Made by a program: the position numbers and the translations under genes. Of a DNA stretch of 64,000 nucleotides, positions 44,655 to 57,800 are shown one piece after another; position 1 is the stretch's first letter, and every line of letters starts with the position of its first letter. The stretch comes from Streptomyces pseudovenezuelae. Its GTDB lineage: Bacteria > Actinomycetota > Actinomycetes > Streptomycetales > Streptomycetaceae. Below the pieces are notes generated by a model. The model made no database searches and was not told the origin of the DNA. It saw nothing but the letters and a program-made list of their open reading frames with translations. The stretch covers positions 1,257,076 to 1,321,075 of the forward strand of contig NZ_KQ948144.1 in NCBI RefSeq assembly GCF_001513955.1, read 5' to 3'.

Positions 44655-46009
44655 GGGCGAGCAGCCTCCCGGTGGGTGAGGTGGGCCAGGGTGTCGAAGC
44701 CGGTGCCGTTGAAGTCGGCGACGGAGGTGGCCAGGCGGTTCTTCAGGGGGGTGGTCCAGCGGTCGGGGAGGCTTTCCGGGGCGCCGGAGAGGAGACCGGC
44801 GATGCTTCCCGCTGTCGCGCCGTTGGAGTCGGTGTCCCAGCCGCCGCTGACCGCCTTGCAGACGGAGTCGGTGAAGTCGCCGTCGGCGTGGGTGAGGGCG
44901 GCGGCGATCAGCGCGGTGTTGGGGATCGCGTGGACCCAGTGGTGGGCCGCGCCGTGGGTGGCGTGGAGCTCGTCCACGACCTTGTCGAAGTCGGCGTTCT
45001 CCAGAGCTAGTTGGACGCTGTGGGTGACGGCCCTGGCGAGGCGGGACTTCGGGGGGATCACGGTGAGGCCGGTGCGCAGGCAGGTGTGGATGTCGGGGGT
45101 CGCCGCCGCCTGGGCGATCACGGCGGCCGTGAACATCGCCGCGTAGACGCCGTTCGCGGTGTGGGTGAGGGTGGCGTCCCGGTGGGCCTGCTCGGCGGCG
45201 GCCGCCGGATCGCCGGGATTGGTCCAGCCGTGGACGTCCGCGCGGATCAGGGCGCCGATCCATTCGCGGAAGGGGTTGCGGTGGCGGGCCGTTCTGGGGG
45301 GTTCCAGGCCCTGCAGGAGGTTGCGGTAGGCGACGCGTTCGGCGGTGAAGGTACGGCCGGCGGGCAGTTCGTCGAGCCAGAGCCGCGCCACGTCCGCGGT
45401 GGTGAAGCGCCTGCCGTGGCGTTGGAGCAACAGCAGGTTCAGCAAGGGGTAGTTGAGGTCGTCGTCCTCGGGCATGCCGTCGATGTTCTCGGCGAGGGAG
45501 GTCGCGGCGGAGCGGCGGTTCCAGGGGTGCGCGGCGAGGAGGTCGGCGGGGACGCCCTTCGCCGTGAAGTAGCCGCTCAGGGGCCAGTTGCCGGTGGAGC
45601 GGGCGAGTGCGCGGATGGCTTCGAGGGGGAGCTTCTCCACGGGTTTGCCCAGCAGGCAGCCCACGGCCCGGCCCAGCCAGGCCGCCTCCAGGCGGGCCTC
45701 GGAGAGGGGAGCCGCGCAGGCGGGCGCCGGCCAGGTCCGGCAGCGGGCCCTGATCCGCGCGAGGTCGGTGGGCTCGTCGTCCGCCAACGCGCTCGGCAGG
45801 TCCGCCAGTTCGTCCAGCAGGTCCTCCGCGAGCTGGCGCAGGTATCGGGACGCGGGCTCCGCCGAGGCGCCCGCCCGGGCCGGTGCCTGCCGGCCTCCCG
45901 CCGCCCGCCACCTCGCCGCGATCGCCGACGGCTCCCGGCCGTCCTGGGCCGCCTGGCGCAGTTCGTGACCGATGAGGTCCTCCGGCTGCACCCAGGTCAG
46001 TCGGAGCAT
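44651..46009 (-). CDS. ADP-ribosylglycohydrolase family protein A
   Basis: A 452-aa protein. An N-terminal extension of about 100 residues precedes the all-helical ARH/DraG domain, which starts at AAWLGRAVGCLLGKPVEKLP. The first metal cluster is EDDDLNYPLLNLLLLQRHG, near residue 180, and the second GGWDTDSNGATAGSIAGLL, near residue 390; the DxDS pair is intact. Family enzymes cleave N- or O-glycosidic bonds of ADP-ribose or related ribosides. The ATG lies 13 bp inside the preceding gene's end, and its stop overlaps the ribokinase ATG. Confidence 0.85.
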   Translation of the reverse strand: MLRLTWVQPEDLIGHELRQAAQDGREPSAIAARWRAAGGRQAPARAGASAEPASRYLRQLAEDLLDELADLPSALADDEPTDLARIRARCRTWPAPACAAPLSEARLEAAWLGRAVGCLLGKPVEKLPLEAIRALARSTGNWPLSGYFTAKGVPADLLAAHPWNRRSAATSLAENIDGMPEDDDLNYPLLNLLLLQRHGRRFTTADVARLWLDELPAGRTFTAERVAYRNLLQGLEPPRTARHRNPFREWIGALIRADVHGWTNPGDPAAAAEQAHRDATLTHTANGVYAAMFTAAVIAQAAATPDIHTCLRTGLTVIPPKSRLARAVTHSVQLALENADFDKVVDELHATHGAAHHWVHAIPNTALIAAALTHADGDFTDSVCKAVSGGWDTDSNGATAGSIAGLLSGAPESLPDRWTTPLKNRLATSVADFNGTGFDTLAHLTHREAARP

Positions 46010-47163
46010 CTCGGGCCTCCGAGTTCCGCGAAGGCCGCCTCGTGGGTCCTGCGCCGGGCCACGTCCTTCTCGAAGATCCGCCGGGCCACGGCGGTCAGCG
46101 TCGCCGCCGGTTCCCACAGGTCCAGACGGCTGGCCTCGGAGACCGTCTTCGACCAGTCGTCCGGGACCGGGGAGCCCAGGGCGCCCGACAGGGCGCCGGC
46201 CATCGTGGCGATCGAGTCGCAGTCCCGGCCGTAGTTCACCGCGCCGAGCACGGCCTGCCGGTAGTCGCCCCCGGCCACCACCAACATCCCGAGCGCGACG
46301 GGGAGTTCCTCGATCGAGTGGAGGCGGGAGGGGCGGCGGGCGCCGAGGGAGGGGGCGCGGTAGTCGGGGCCGACCGTGTCGTAGGGAGCCACGGCGTCCC
46401 GCAGCGGTCGTAGGGCCGACTCGAAGTCCGTGTGGCGGGCGGCCGCTTCGCAGACCTGCTCGATCGCCGTACGGGTGCCGTCCTTGGCCAGCGAGAGGCA
46501 GGCCGTCACCACGGAGTCCGGCGTCGCTCCCGGTGCGGCCGCCGCCGCTACGGCCGCCGCGAGGACTCCCGCCGCCTCCCGGCCGTACGACGACTGGTGG
46601 GCGCCCGCGATGTCCAGGGCCTCGGCGTAGGCGGCCCGTGGGTCGGCCGCGTTGACCAGGCCGACCGGGGCCATGTACATCGCCGCGCCGCAGTTGACGA
46701 TGTTGCCCACACCTGCTTCGCGGGGGTCGATGTGGCCGTAGTGGAGGCGGGTGACCAGCCACTTCTCCGCGAGGAAGACGCGGTGCAGCAGGAGGGCCTC
46801 CGACTCCAGTTCCGGGATCCAGTGCGGGTTCGTCATCAGGTCGGGGACCAGGTGGTCGGCGATTGCGTACGCGTCGAGGTGGTCTTCGACGCGGTCGTAG
46901 ACGCGGATCAGCGCGTGGGTCATCAAGGTGTCGTCGGTGACGTGGCCGTCGCCCTTGTGGTACGGGGCGATGGGGCGGGCGGTGCGCCAGGCGTCGCCGT
47001 TCCAGGGGCCGACGACGCCGTGGACGCGGCCGGCGTGGCGTTCGAGGATCTGGTCGGGGGAGTAGCCCTCGACGGGACCGCCGAGGGCGTCGCCCACCGC
47101 CGCGCCGACGAGGGCTCCGGTGATCCGGTCCTCAAGGCTGCATTCTGTGTTTTTGGGCGTCAT
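45997..47163 (-). CDS. ADP-ribosylglycohydrolase family protein B
   Basis: The most canonical copy, 388 aa. The entry motif is GALVGAAVGDALGGPVEGY, the first metal cluster HVTDDTLMTHALIRVYD, and the second YGRDCDSIATMAGALSGALG. All three agree with Mg-dependent ARH enzymes. A C-terminal amphipathic helix ends ARRRTHEAAFAELGG. ATG 47163 is preferred; AGGAGG lies 12 nt upstream, and another ATG (47175) directly abuts that site. It starts 8 bp after protein C's stop and overlaps protein A by 13 bp. Confidence 0.86.
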   Translation of the reverse strand: MTPKNTECSLEDRITGALVGAAVGDALGGPVEGYSPDQILERHAGRVHGVVGPWNGDAWRTARPIAPYHKGDGHVTDDTLMTHALIRVYDRVEDHLDAYAIADHLVPDLMTNPHWIPELESEALLLHRVFLAEKWLVTRLHYGHIDPREAGVGNIVNCGAAMYMAPVGLVNAADPRAAYAEALDIAGAHQSSYGREAAGVLAAAVAAAAAPGATPDSVVTACLSLAKDGTRTAIEQVCEAAARHTDFESALRPLRDAVAPYDTVGPDYRAPSLGARRPSRLHSIEELPVALGMLVVAGGDYRQAVLGAVNYGRDCDSIATMAGALSGALGSPVPDDWSKTVSEASRLDLWEPAATLTAVARRIFEKDVARRRTHEAAFAELGGPRCSD

Positions 47164-47171
47164 GCCCGGAA

Positions 47172-48482
47172 TCATCCTCCTGGGAGGGGCGGTTGTGCGG
47201 CTTCCAGGAGCCCGGCGAGTTCCACGAGGTCCGTACCGGTGAGACGGGGGAGTGCGCAGCCGGAGAGGGTGCGGCACGCGTCCCGCCACGAGGCGGGGAT
47301 CGCGCCGGCCCCGCCGAGTGCGCCGGTCAGGGCGCCCGCCAGGGCCGGGGCCGAGTCGGCGACCCGGGAGAGACAGGCGGCCGCGGGGATCGCCTCGGCG
47401 ATGCGGCCCTGCGCGGCGGTGGCCAGGGCGAGGGCCACGGGGACGGTCTCGGCGGCCGCGATGCCGTAGCTGTAGACGTGGTCGACGATCTCGTGTTCCA
47501 GGGCCGGGATCAGGGCGAAGGCGTGGCCGGCGGTCCGGGCCAGGCGCAGGGCGTGGCGGGTGTTGCGGCCGATCTCCGTCCGCTCGGGGAGCTCGCCGAG
47601 GGCGGCGGTCACGCAGGCTTCGACGGGGGCGCCGGTCAGGGCGAGGGAGACGGCCGCGGCCATCGCCCTCGCTCCGTGCACCCCGTCTCCGTCCTGGGTG
47701 TAGCGGGCGTCGAACTCGGCGAGGTCCGCGGCGAGTCGGGGGTCGCCGGGGTGGGCGACGGCGAGGACACAGGCCCTGACGCAGGCCGCGTCGTCGAAGT
47801 AGTGGGGGTTGTCGTGGCCGGTGGCGGGTGGGCGCAGTCCGGTGGCGAGGTTGCCCAGTCCCGCTCGCACGGAGATGCGCGCGCGGAGGGGCAGGACGGC
47901 GGACTCGATCTCGGGGGCGCGGTCCGCGGCGGCGGCCACTTCGGCGGCGAGGGCGTTCCAGGCGAGGTCGATGGCGGCTCTCGTACGGCGTTGTCTGGTC
48001 AGGTCGCCCAGGGCGGTGTCGTCGCCCGCTCTCAGGAGGGCCTCCGCGGTGAAGGCCGCCCATTCGGCGTCGTCGGAGGGGCCGAGGCGGAGGGGTTCGG
48101 GGGGTTGGTTCAGGGCGATGGGGACGGGGAGGGTGGTGGTGGCGTTCTGTTCGGCGAAGGTGTCCAGTTCGCGGGTGAGGCGGCGGGTCCAGTCGGGCAT
48201 GCGGGCGGCTCTGTGACGGGCGGCGGGCCAGCCGGCGGCGTCGCCTGCGGCCAGGCCGAGCAGGAGGCCTTGGACTCTTTGGCGGGGTGTTGCCGGCGGC
48301 AGGGTTGTTGTGTCGGTGGCCTCGGCTTCGCCTTCGGCATGGGTGTTCCCACCCGCACCAGCCGTGCGGGATTCGTGGTCGGGTGCGGGTGGCCCCTGTG
48401 GGGTGTTCTCGCCGTCGGCGACTGCGGCTACGGGTGCCGGTGCCTGTGTCGAGGCTTCGCCCCACGGCCCCGGCGGCCTCAC
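47172..48482 (-). CDS. ADP-ribosylglycohydrolase family protein C, degenerate active site
   Basis: The protein has 436 aa. The first 70 residues are low-complexity (Gly/Pro/Ala/Glu). The ARH domain then starts RVQGLLLGLAAGDAAGWP. The first metal cluster reads PSDDAEWAAFTAEALL rather than DDT, and the second reads LSRVADSAPALAGALTGALGG, so the first Asp of the DxDS pair is missing. The domain may be inactive or specialised. The GTG overlaps the stop of protein D by 4 bp (GTGA), which fixes the start despite the frame being open far upstream. Confidence 0.82.
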   Translation of the reverse strand: MRPPGPWGEASTQAPAPVAAVADGENTPQGPPAPDHESRTAGAGGNTHAEGEAEATDTTTLPPATPRQRVQGLLLGLAAGDAAGWPAARHRAARMPDWTRRLTRELDTFAEQNATTTLPVPIALNQPPEPLRLGPSDDAEWAAFTAEALLRAGDDTALGDLTRQRRTRAAIDLAWNALAAEVAAAADRAPEIESAVLPLRARISVRAGLGNLATGLRPPATGHDNPHYFDDAACVRACVLAVAHPGDPRLAADLAEFDARYTQDGDGVHGARAMAAAVSLALTGAPVEACVTAALGELPERTEIGRNTRHALRLARTAGHAFALIPALEHEIVDHVYSYGIAAAETVPVALALATAAQGRIAEAIPAAACLSRVADSAPALAGALTGALGGAGAIPASWRDACRTLSGCALPRLTGTDLVELAGLLEAAQPPLPGG

Positions 48483-49576
48483 CGGTCCGTCCCCGGCTCG
48501 GTGCCCGCCGCCAGGGTGAAGGCGTCCGGGTCGGGTGGCGGCCACTCCTGGGCGAGGCCGGTCGTGGCCCACTTCCCGTCCTCGCCCGCCACCAGCAACT
48601 CGGCGACGTCCAGCACGTGATGGCCCGCCATGGAGGGCAGACAACTGCCTTTCGCCGGGCCGATCGCCGCGGCCCACTCCGCCGGGATCGCCGACGCGCC
48701 CCGCGTCGCGCCCGCCAGGGCTCCCGCCACCGCCGCCGTCGTGTCCGCGTCCCTCCCCATGTTCACCGCCGTGAGGACCGCCTCGCGGAAGTCGCCGTCC
48801 GCCGCCGCGTACGCGCCGAAGGCCAGGGCCACCGCCTCCGGGGCCAGGTCGGTCCACGGATAGCCGCCGATCACGACGGAGGACCGGATCGAGCGCTCGC
48901 CCCGGTGGGCCACCGCCACGGCGCGGCGCAGGGAGCGGGCCGTCCAGCTGTCGTCCGGGATCACCGCCAGCGCGGAGGCGACGACGGCGATCGTCGGGGC
49001 GCCCGCCATCGCCGCGGCCACTCCCGCCGCGACCGCCTGGCCGCCGTAGATGCCCTCGCCGTCGTGGCTCACCGAGCCGTCGACGGCCACCAGGCGGGCC
49101 GCCTCCGCGGGGCGGCCCGCCGCGAAGACACCGAAGGGGGCCGCCCGCATGGCGAGGCCGTCGCTCCAGGCGTGGCGGTGCTGGGCCGAGATGGGGGCGG
49201 CCAGACCGCGGCGGAGGTTCTCCAGCGTGCCGCGCTCGCTGAAGCCGGCGCCCCGGAACGGGCCCTCGTCGCGGTCCGCGATCCACTCGTGCCAGGCCGC
49301 TCCCACATGACAGGAGGTGAGGGCGGAGCCGTGGCGGGCGAGGAGCAGACCGGAGAAGATCGCGTACTCCGTGTCGTCCGTGCCGGCCGGCTCGTCCTCC
49401 ACATAGCCCTCGATACGGCCCCAGCGGGCGCGGATCTGCGACGGCTTCATGTTCTCGGCGGGGGCTCCCAGGGCGTCCCCGACCGCCAGGCCCAGCAGGG
49501 CGCCGCGGGCCCGCTCGCGGAGTTCGGTGGCGTCCTGGGGGGCCGGGACCGAGGAAACGCGGGCGATCGATGTCAT
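48479..49576 (-). CDS. ADP-ribosylglycohydrolase family protein D
   Basis: A 365-aa protein and the first gene of the operon. ARH motifs are GALLGLAVGDALGAPAENM, GTDDTEYAIFSGLLLARHG, and NMGRDADTTAAVAGALAGATRG, so both metal clusters are complete. ATG 49576 has GGAGAGG about 6 nt upstream; a GTG 15 bp earlier overlaps that site. The 290 bp between it and the VIT gene hold the divergent promoters. Confidence 0.86.
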   Translation of the reverse strand: MTSIARVSSVPAPQDATELRERARGALLGLAVGDALGAPAENMKPSQIRARWGRIEGYVEDEPAGTDDTEYAIFSGLLLARHGSALTSCHVGAAWHEWIADRDEGPFRGAGFSERGTLENLRRGLAAPISAQHRHAWSDGLAMRAAPFGVFAAGRPAEAARLVAVDGSVSHDGEGIYGGQAVAAGVAAAMAGAPTIAVVASALAVIPDDSWTARSLRRAVAVAHRGERSIRSSVVIGGYPWTDLAPEAVALAFGAYAAADGDFREAVLTAVNMGRDADTTAAVAGALAGATRGASAIPAEWAAAIGPAKGSCLPSMAGHHVLDVAELLVAGEDGKWATTGLAQEWPPPDPDAFTLAAGTEPGTDR

Positions 49577-49744
49577 ACGCGGCCTCTCCACGACAGGGAG
49601 CAGAGGGGGTTCGCGCAGGGAGCGGAACCTTTTGCCGCATATGTCCCACCATCGGCGGTTGACCTCAGCCTCCCTCGCCTCAACGTCACCCGGTCGACAT
49701 CCGGGCGGAGCGTCGTGATCGTCCGCGCGCGCGAAGGCAAATCC

Positions 49745-49763
49745 GCAGGTTAGCCGAGCCTTT
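49745..49763. promoter_or_regulatory. Weak iron-box-like site (DmdR/IdeR type) upstream of the VIT gene
   Basis: GCAGGTTAGCCGAGCCTTT agrees with 12 of 19 positions of the DtxR/IdeR consensus as I know it, including the AGGTTAG half-site and the CCT of the other half. A second TTAGCTT-rich stretch lies at about 49830-49850. The neighbouring metal-transporter gene makes iron control plausible, but the match is imperfect. Confidence 0.25.
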
Positions 49764-49864
49764 CCTTGCTGGCGGAAGAGGAATGGGCCGTCGTACCGTG
49801 AGCGTTGTTAAGAATTAGAACGTGTCCAAAGTTAGCTTTGGCTTAGCTTCCCTGGGGGACCGGA

Positions 49865-50596
49865 ATGGCCATCATCGACATCGAGGCGCCACTGCACGAG
49901 GCGCACCGGGACAACCACACGCACCGCGATGTGAACGGCGGCTGGCTCAGGCCCGCCGTCTTCGGTGCCATGGACGGACTGGTGTCCAACCTCGCGCTGA
50001 TGACCGGTGTCGCCGGTGGGGCCGTCGGCCAGAACACCATCGTGCTGACCGGACTCGCGGGGCTCGCCGCCGGCGCCTTCTCCATGGCCGCCGGTGAGTA
50101 CACCTCCGTCGCCTCCCAGCGCGAGCTCGTCGAGGCCGAGCTGGACGTGGAGCGCCGGGAACTGCGCAAGCACCCCCAGGACGAGGAGGCCGAGCTCGCC
50201 GCCCTGTACGAGGGGCGCGGGGTCGAGCCCGAGCTGGCCAGGGAGGTAGCGCGGCAGCTGTCGAAGGACCCCGAGCAGGCCCTTGAGATCCATGCGCGCG
50301 AGGAGCTGGGGATCGACCCGGGCGATCTGCCCTCGCCGCTGGTCGCCGCCGTGTCCAGCTTCGGGTCCTTCGCCCTGGGCGCCCTGCTCCCCGTCCTGCC
50401 GTATCTGCTCGGCGCGACCGTGCTGTGGCCCGCCCTGCTGCTCGCCCTCCTCGGGCTCTTCGCGTGCGGGGCCGTCGTGGCCAGGGTGACCGCGCGGACC
50501 TGGTGGTACAGCGGACTGCGGCAGCTCGTGCTGGGAGGCGCGGCGGCCGGTGTGACGTACGCCCTGGGCAGTTTCTTCGGAACGGCCGTAGGATAG
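49865..50596 (+). CDS. VIT1/CCC1-family Fe2+/Mn2+ transporter
   Basis: A 243-aa membrane protein of the vacuolar iron transporter family, expected to move Fe2+ or Mn2+ out of the cytoplasm. The first helix is preceded by GGWLRPAVFGAMDGLVSNLALMTGVAGG; FSMAAGEYTSVASQRE is the conserved second-helix end. The cytosolic metal-binding insert, rich in Glu (ELDVERRELRKHPQDEEAELAALYE), spans about residues 85-145. Three helices follow. ATG with GGGGGACCGG upstream. It is divergent from the ARH operon and ends at a strong hairpin. Confidence 0.9.
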   Translation: MAIIDIEAPLHEAHRDNHTHRDVNGGWLRPAVFGAMDGLVSNLALMTGVAGGAVGQNTIVLTGLAGLAAGAFSMAAGEYTSVASQRELVEAELDVERRELRKHPQDEEAELAALYEGRGVEPELAREVARQLSKDPEQALEIHAREELGIDPGDLPSPLVAAVSSFGSFALGALLPVLPYLLGATVLWPALLLALLGLFACGAVVARVTARTWWYSGLRQLVLGGAAAGVTYALGSFFGTAVG

Positions 50597-50603
50597 GTCG
50601 GCT

Positions 50604-50633
50604 GCTACTTATGCGTTGGGCCGCATAAGTAGC
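50604..50633 (+). terminator. Terminator of the VIT gene
   Basis: GCTACTTATGCG and CGCATAAGTAGC form a perfect 12-bp stem with a 6-nt loop, 7 bp after the stop. It is unusually AT-rich for this genome. Confidence 0.75.
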
Positions 50634-50975
50634 CGTTACTCGCTGGTTTCGAATGCTTAACCGCTGGGCATGAGCCGTAAGCGCTGCGGGCAATGACGCT
50701 TGCGGCGCGCTCGCGGGGTCGGCGACGACGCCTTCGCCGCCCCCGGGACCGATGGGCGACGATCTGACCGATCAGTCCGGCTCGGTCCCCACATACTTCA
50801 AGCCACGTGTGCGACACCCCCCTCGCACCGCGTGGCGTCCGCATGCTGGAACGGAGTATCCGGTTCCCGAGATCCGCCCCATCATGTAACCTGCACGAAA
50901 TTTTGCACTTACGCAGAGGGCCAACGTCGTCCCTCGGCAAGCTGAATATGCCAATTGACGACGACGGGAGAGCCG
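50634..50975. other. Non-coding upstream region of gltB
   Basis: About 340 bp without a credible gene. It holds a GACCGA...TCGGTC inverted repeat (50766-50771/50782-50787), a GlnR-like site at 50886-50912 that includes a TAACCT resembling a -10 element, and the gltB ribosome-binding site. Confidence 0.5.
50886..50912 (+). promoter_or_regulatory. GlnR-like nitrogen box upstream of gltB
   Basis: GTAAC-N6-GAAAT-N6-CTTAC matches the a-site/b-site/a-site spacing of the actinobacterial GlnR consensus (gTnAC-N6-GaAAc repeats) with one deviating base in each of the last two half-sites. It overlaps a TAACCT that could be the -10 element, about 85 bp before the gltB ATG. Confidence 0.45.
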
Positions 50976-55566
<4,591 letters not shown>

Positions 55567-55574
<8 letters not shown>

Positions 55575-57027
55575 CCCGAAGGGCTTCCTGAACCACGGCC
55601 GTGAGGTCGCCAAGTCCCGCCCGGTCGACGTACGTCTGAAGGACTGGAACGAGGTCTACGTCCCCGGCTCCCTGCTGCCGATCATCAGCAAGCAGGCCAG
55701 CCGCTGCATGGACTGCGGCATCCCGTTCTGTCACAACGGCTGTCCGCTCGGGAACCTCATCCCCGAGTGGAACGACTTCGCCTACCGCGAGGACTGGTCC
55801 GCCGCCTCCGAGCGTCTGCACGCGACCAACAACTTCCCGGAGTTCACCGGCAGGCTGTGCCCGGCTCCCTGCGAGTCGGCGTGTGTGCTCGCCATCAACC
55901 AGCCGGCCGTCACCATCAAGAACGTCGAGGTCTCGATCATCGACAAGGCGTGGGACAGCGGTGACGTCGAGCCGCAGGCCCCGGAGCGTCTGTCCGGCAA
56001 GACCGTCGCGGTGATCGGGTCAGGACCCGCCGGTCTCGCCGCCGCGCAGCAGCTCACGCGGGCCGGTCACACCGTCGCCGTCTACGAGCGCGCGGACCGC
56101 GTCGGAGGCCTCCTGCGGTACGGCATCCCCGAGTTCAAGATGGAGAAGCGGCACATCAACCGGCGCATCGAGCAGATGCGCGCGGAGGGTACCCGCTTCC
56201 GCACCGGCATCGAGATCGGCCGCGACCTCAAGGCGACCGACCTGAAGAAGCGGTACGACGCCGTCGTCATCGCCGCCGGCGCGACCACCGCGCGTGACCT
56301 CCCGGTCCCCGGCCGCGAGCTCAACGGCATCCACCAGGCCATGGAGTACCTGCCGCTGGCCAACAAGGTCCAGGAGGGCGACTACGTCACGCCCCCGATC
56401 TCGGCCGAGGGCAAGCACGTCGTGGTCATCGGCGGCGGCGACACCGGCGCCGACTGCGTGGGCACCGCCCACCGCCAGGGCGCGGCCTCGGTGACGCAGC
56501 TGGAGATCATGCCGCGTCCGGGCGAGGACCGTGCCCCGCACCAGCCGTGGCCGACCTTCCCGATGCTCTACAAGGTCACCTCCGCGCACGAGGAGGGCGG
56601 CGAGCGGGTCTACTCCGTCTCGACGACCCACTTCGAGGGCGACGAGGACGGCAACGTCCAGTGGCTGCACCTGAGCGAGGTCGAGTTCATCGACGGCAAG
56701 CTGACCTCGAAGCCGGGCACGGAGCGCAAGATCCCCGCCCAGCTGGTGACGCTGGCCATGGGCTTCACCGGCACCGACCGTGAGAACGGCCTGGTCGAGC
56801 AGTTCGGCCTGGAGCTCGACGAGCGCGGCAACATCGCCCGCGACGCCGACTTCCAGACCAACGTGCCGGGTGTCTTCGTCGCCGGTGACGCCGGCCGCGG
56901 CCAGTCGCTCATCGTGTGGGCGATCGCGGAGGGCCGCTCGGCCGCCCGCGGCTGCGACCGCTTCCTGACCGGCGCGAGCGAACTGCCCGCGCCGATCCGC
57001 CCGACGGACCGTTCCCTGATGGTCTGA
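55567..57027 (+). CDS. gltD: Glutamate synthase, small subunit
   Basis: A 486-aa NADPH-dependent subunit passing electrons to GltB. The N-terminal 4Fe-4S region shows [17 protein letters not shown] and [16 protein letters not shown] binds at [13 protein letters not shown] near residue 145, NADPH at [11 protein letters not shown] near residue 285, and the second FAD motif is [19 protein letters not shown]. It is co-translated with gltB. Confidence 0.96.
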
Positions 57028-57068
57028 CGGTCCCTCAAGAACGTCCCGTACAAAGCCGTACGGAACGC

Positions 57069-57120
57069 CGACGGTGTCCGCCCCCGAAGTCCCCGACCGG
57101 ACTGGGAGCGGGCACCGTCG
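57069..57120. terminator. Convergent terminator after gltD
   Basis: CGACGGTG (57069-57076) and CACCGTCG (57113-57120) close a long imperfect GC hairpin between gltD and the convergent secreted-protein gene. A 6-bp CCGTAC/GTACGG hairpin lies just before it. Confidence 0.55.
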
Positions 57121-57137
57121 CCTTTGCGGCGGAGAGC

Positions 57138-57800
57138 TCACCCCGAAGCGGCCTCCAGGCCCTCGAACTCCACCGTCGCGTCCTCGCTGTACGCACCCAC
57201 CCGGCCCCGCAGGTACGGCAGTTCGGCGTCGGTGAACGTCACCAGCGGCTTCCCGCCCACCGCGACGGACAGCACCGCGCCCCGCTGGACGACCGTCACG
57301 TCGTACCAGTCCCCGACGGGGTACGGCGTCCGGCCCGTCGCCAGGAAGCGCTGGCCCCCCGGATAGGCGGGATCGCGTTTGCCCAGTTCCCAGCCGTTCG
57401 GCTTGAGGGTGACGTAGTAGAAGTGCTCCGGGTCGGTGTACGCCCAGACCAGCCACGGCACCTCCCACGGGTTCGGCTTCGGGGAGCGCAGCTGCTTCAG
57501 GGTCCGCATCCGTGCCTCGTACCGCACGTCGGTGTAGGAGGCGGTGCTCACCACCAGGCCCGCGTGGGTGGTGCCGGGGTCCTCGGCGGCCAGGGGGGAG
57601 AGCGAGAGCGAGGTGTCGTCGCCGTGGTTGGTGCCCATGCCGTTGAACACCGACAGCCAGCGGCCGTGGGTCGTACCGTCGATCCACGGCTTCGGCGGTG
57701 GCGGGCCGTCGCCCTGGCACCGGCTCAGGGCGAGCGCGAGGAGCGCGGCCAGCGTGAGTGCCAGCGCCAGCCGCGTGGCGGTACGACCCCGGTGTGTCAT
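57138..57800 (-). CDS. Secreted laminin-G-like (DUF1080-type) protein
   Basis: A 220-aa protein with an N-terminal signal segment (THRGRTATRLALALTLAALLALAL) followed by a lone Cys in SRCQGDG, not a canonical lipobox. The remainder is a jelly-roll of the concanavalin/LamG class: TDVRYEARMRTLKQLR, the WLVWAYTDPEHFYYVTLKPNGWELGKRD core and WYDVTVVQRGAVLSVAVGGKPLVTF. Such domains bind or hydrolyse carbohydrate. The ATG overlaps the wecB stop, placing it in the envelope-polysaccharide operon. Confidence 0.75.
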   Translation of the reverse strand: MTHRGRTATRLALALTLAALLALALSRCQGDGPPPPKPWIDGTTHGRWLSVFNGMGTNHGDDTSLSLSPLAAEDPGTTHAGLVVSTASYTDVRYEARMRTLKQLRSPKPNPWEVPWLVWAYTDPEHFYYVTLKPNGWELGKRDPAYPGGQRFLATGRTPYPVGDWYDVTVVQRGAVLSVAVGGKPLVTFTDAELPYLRGRVGAYSEDATVEFEGLEAASG

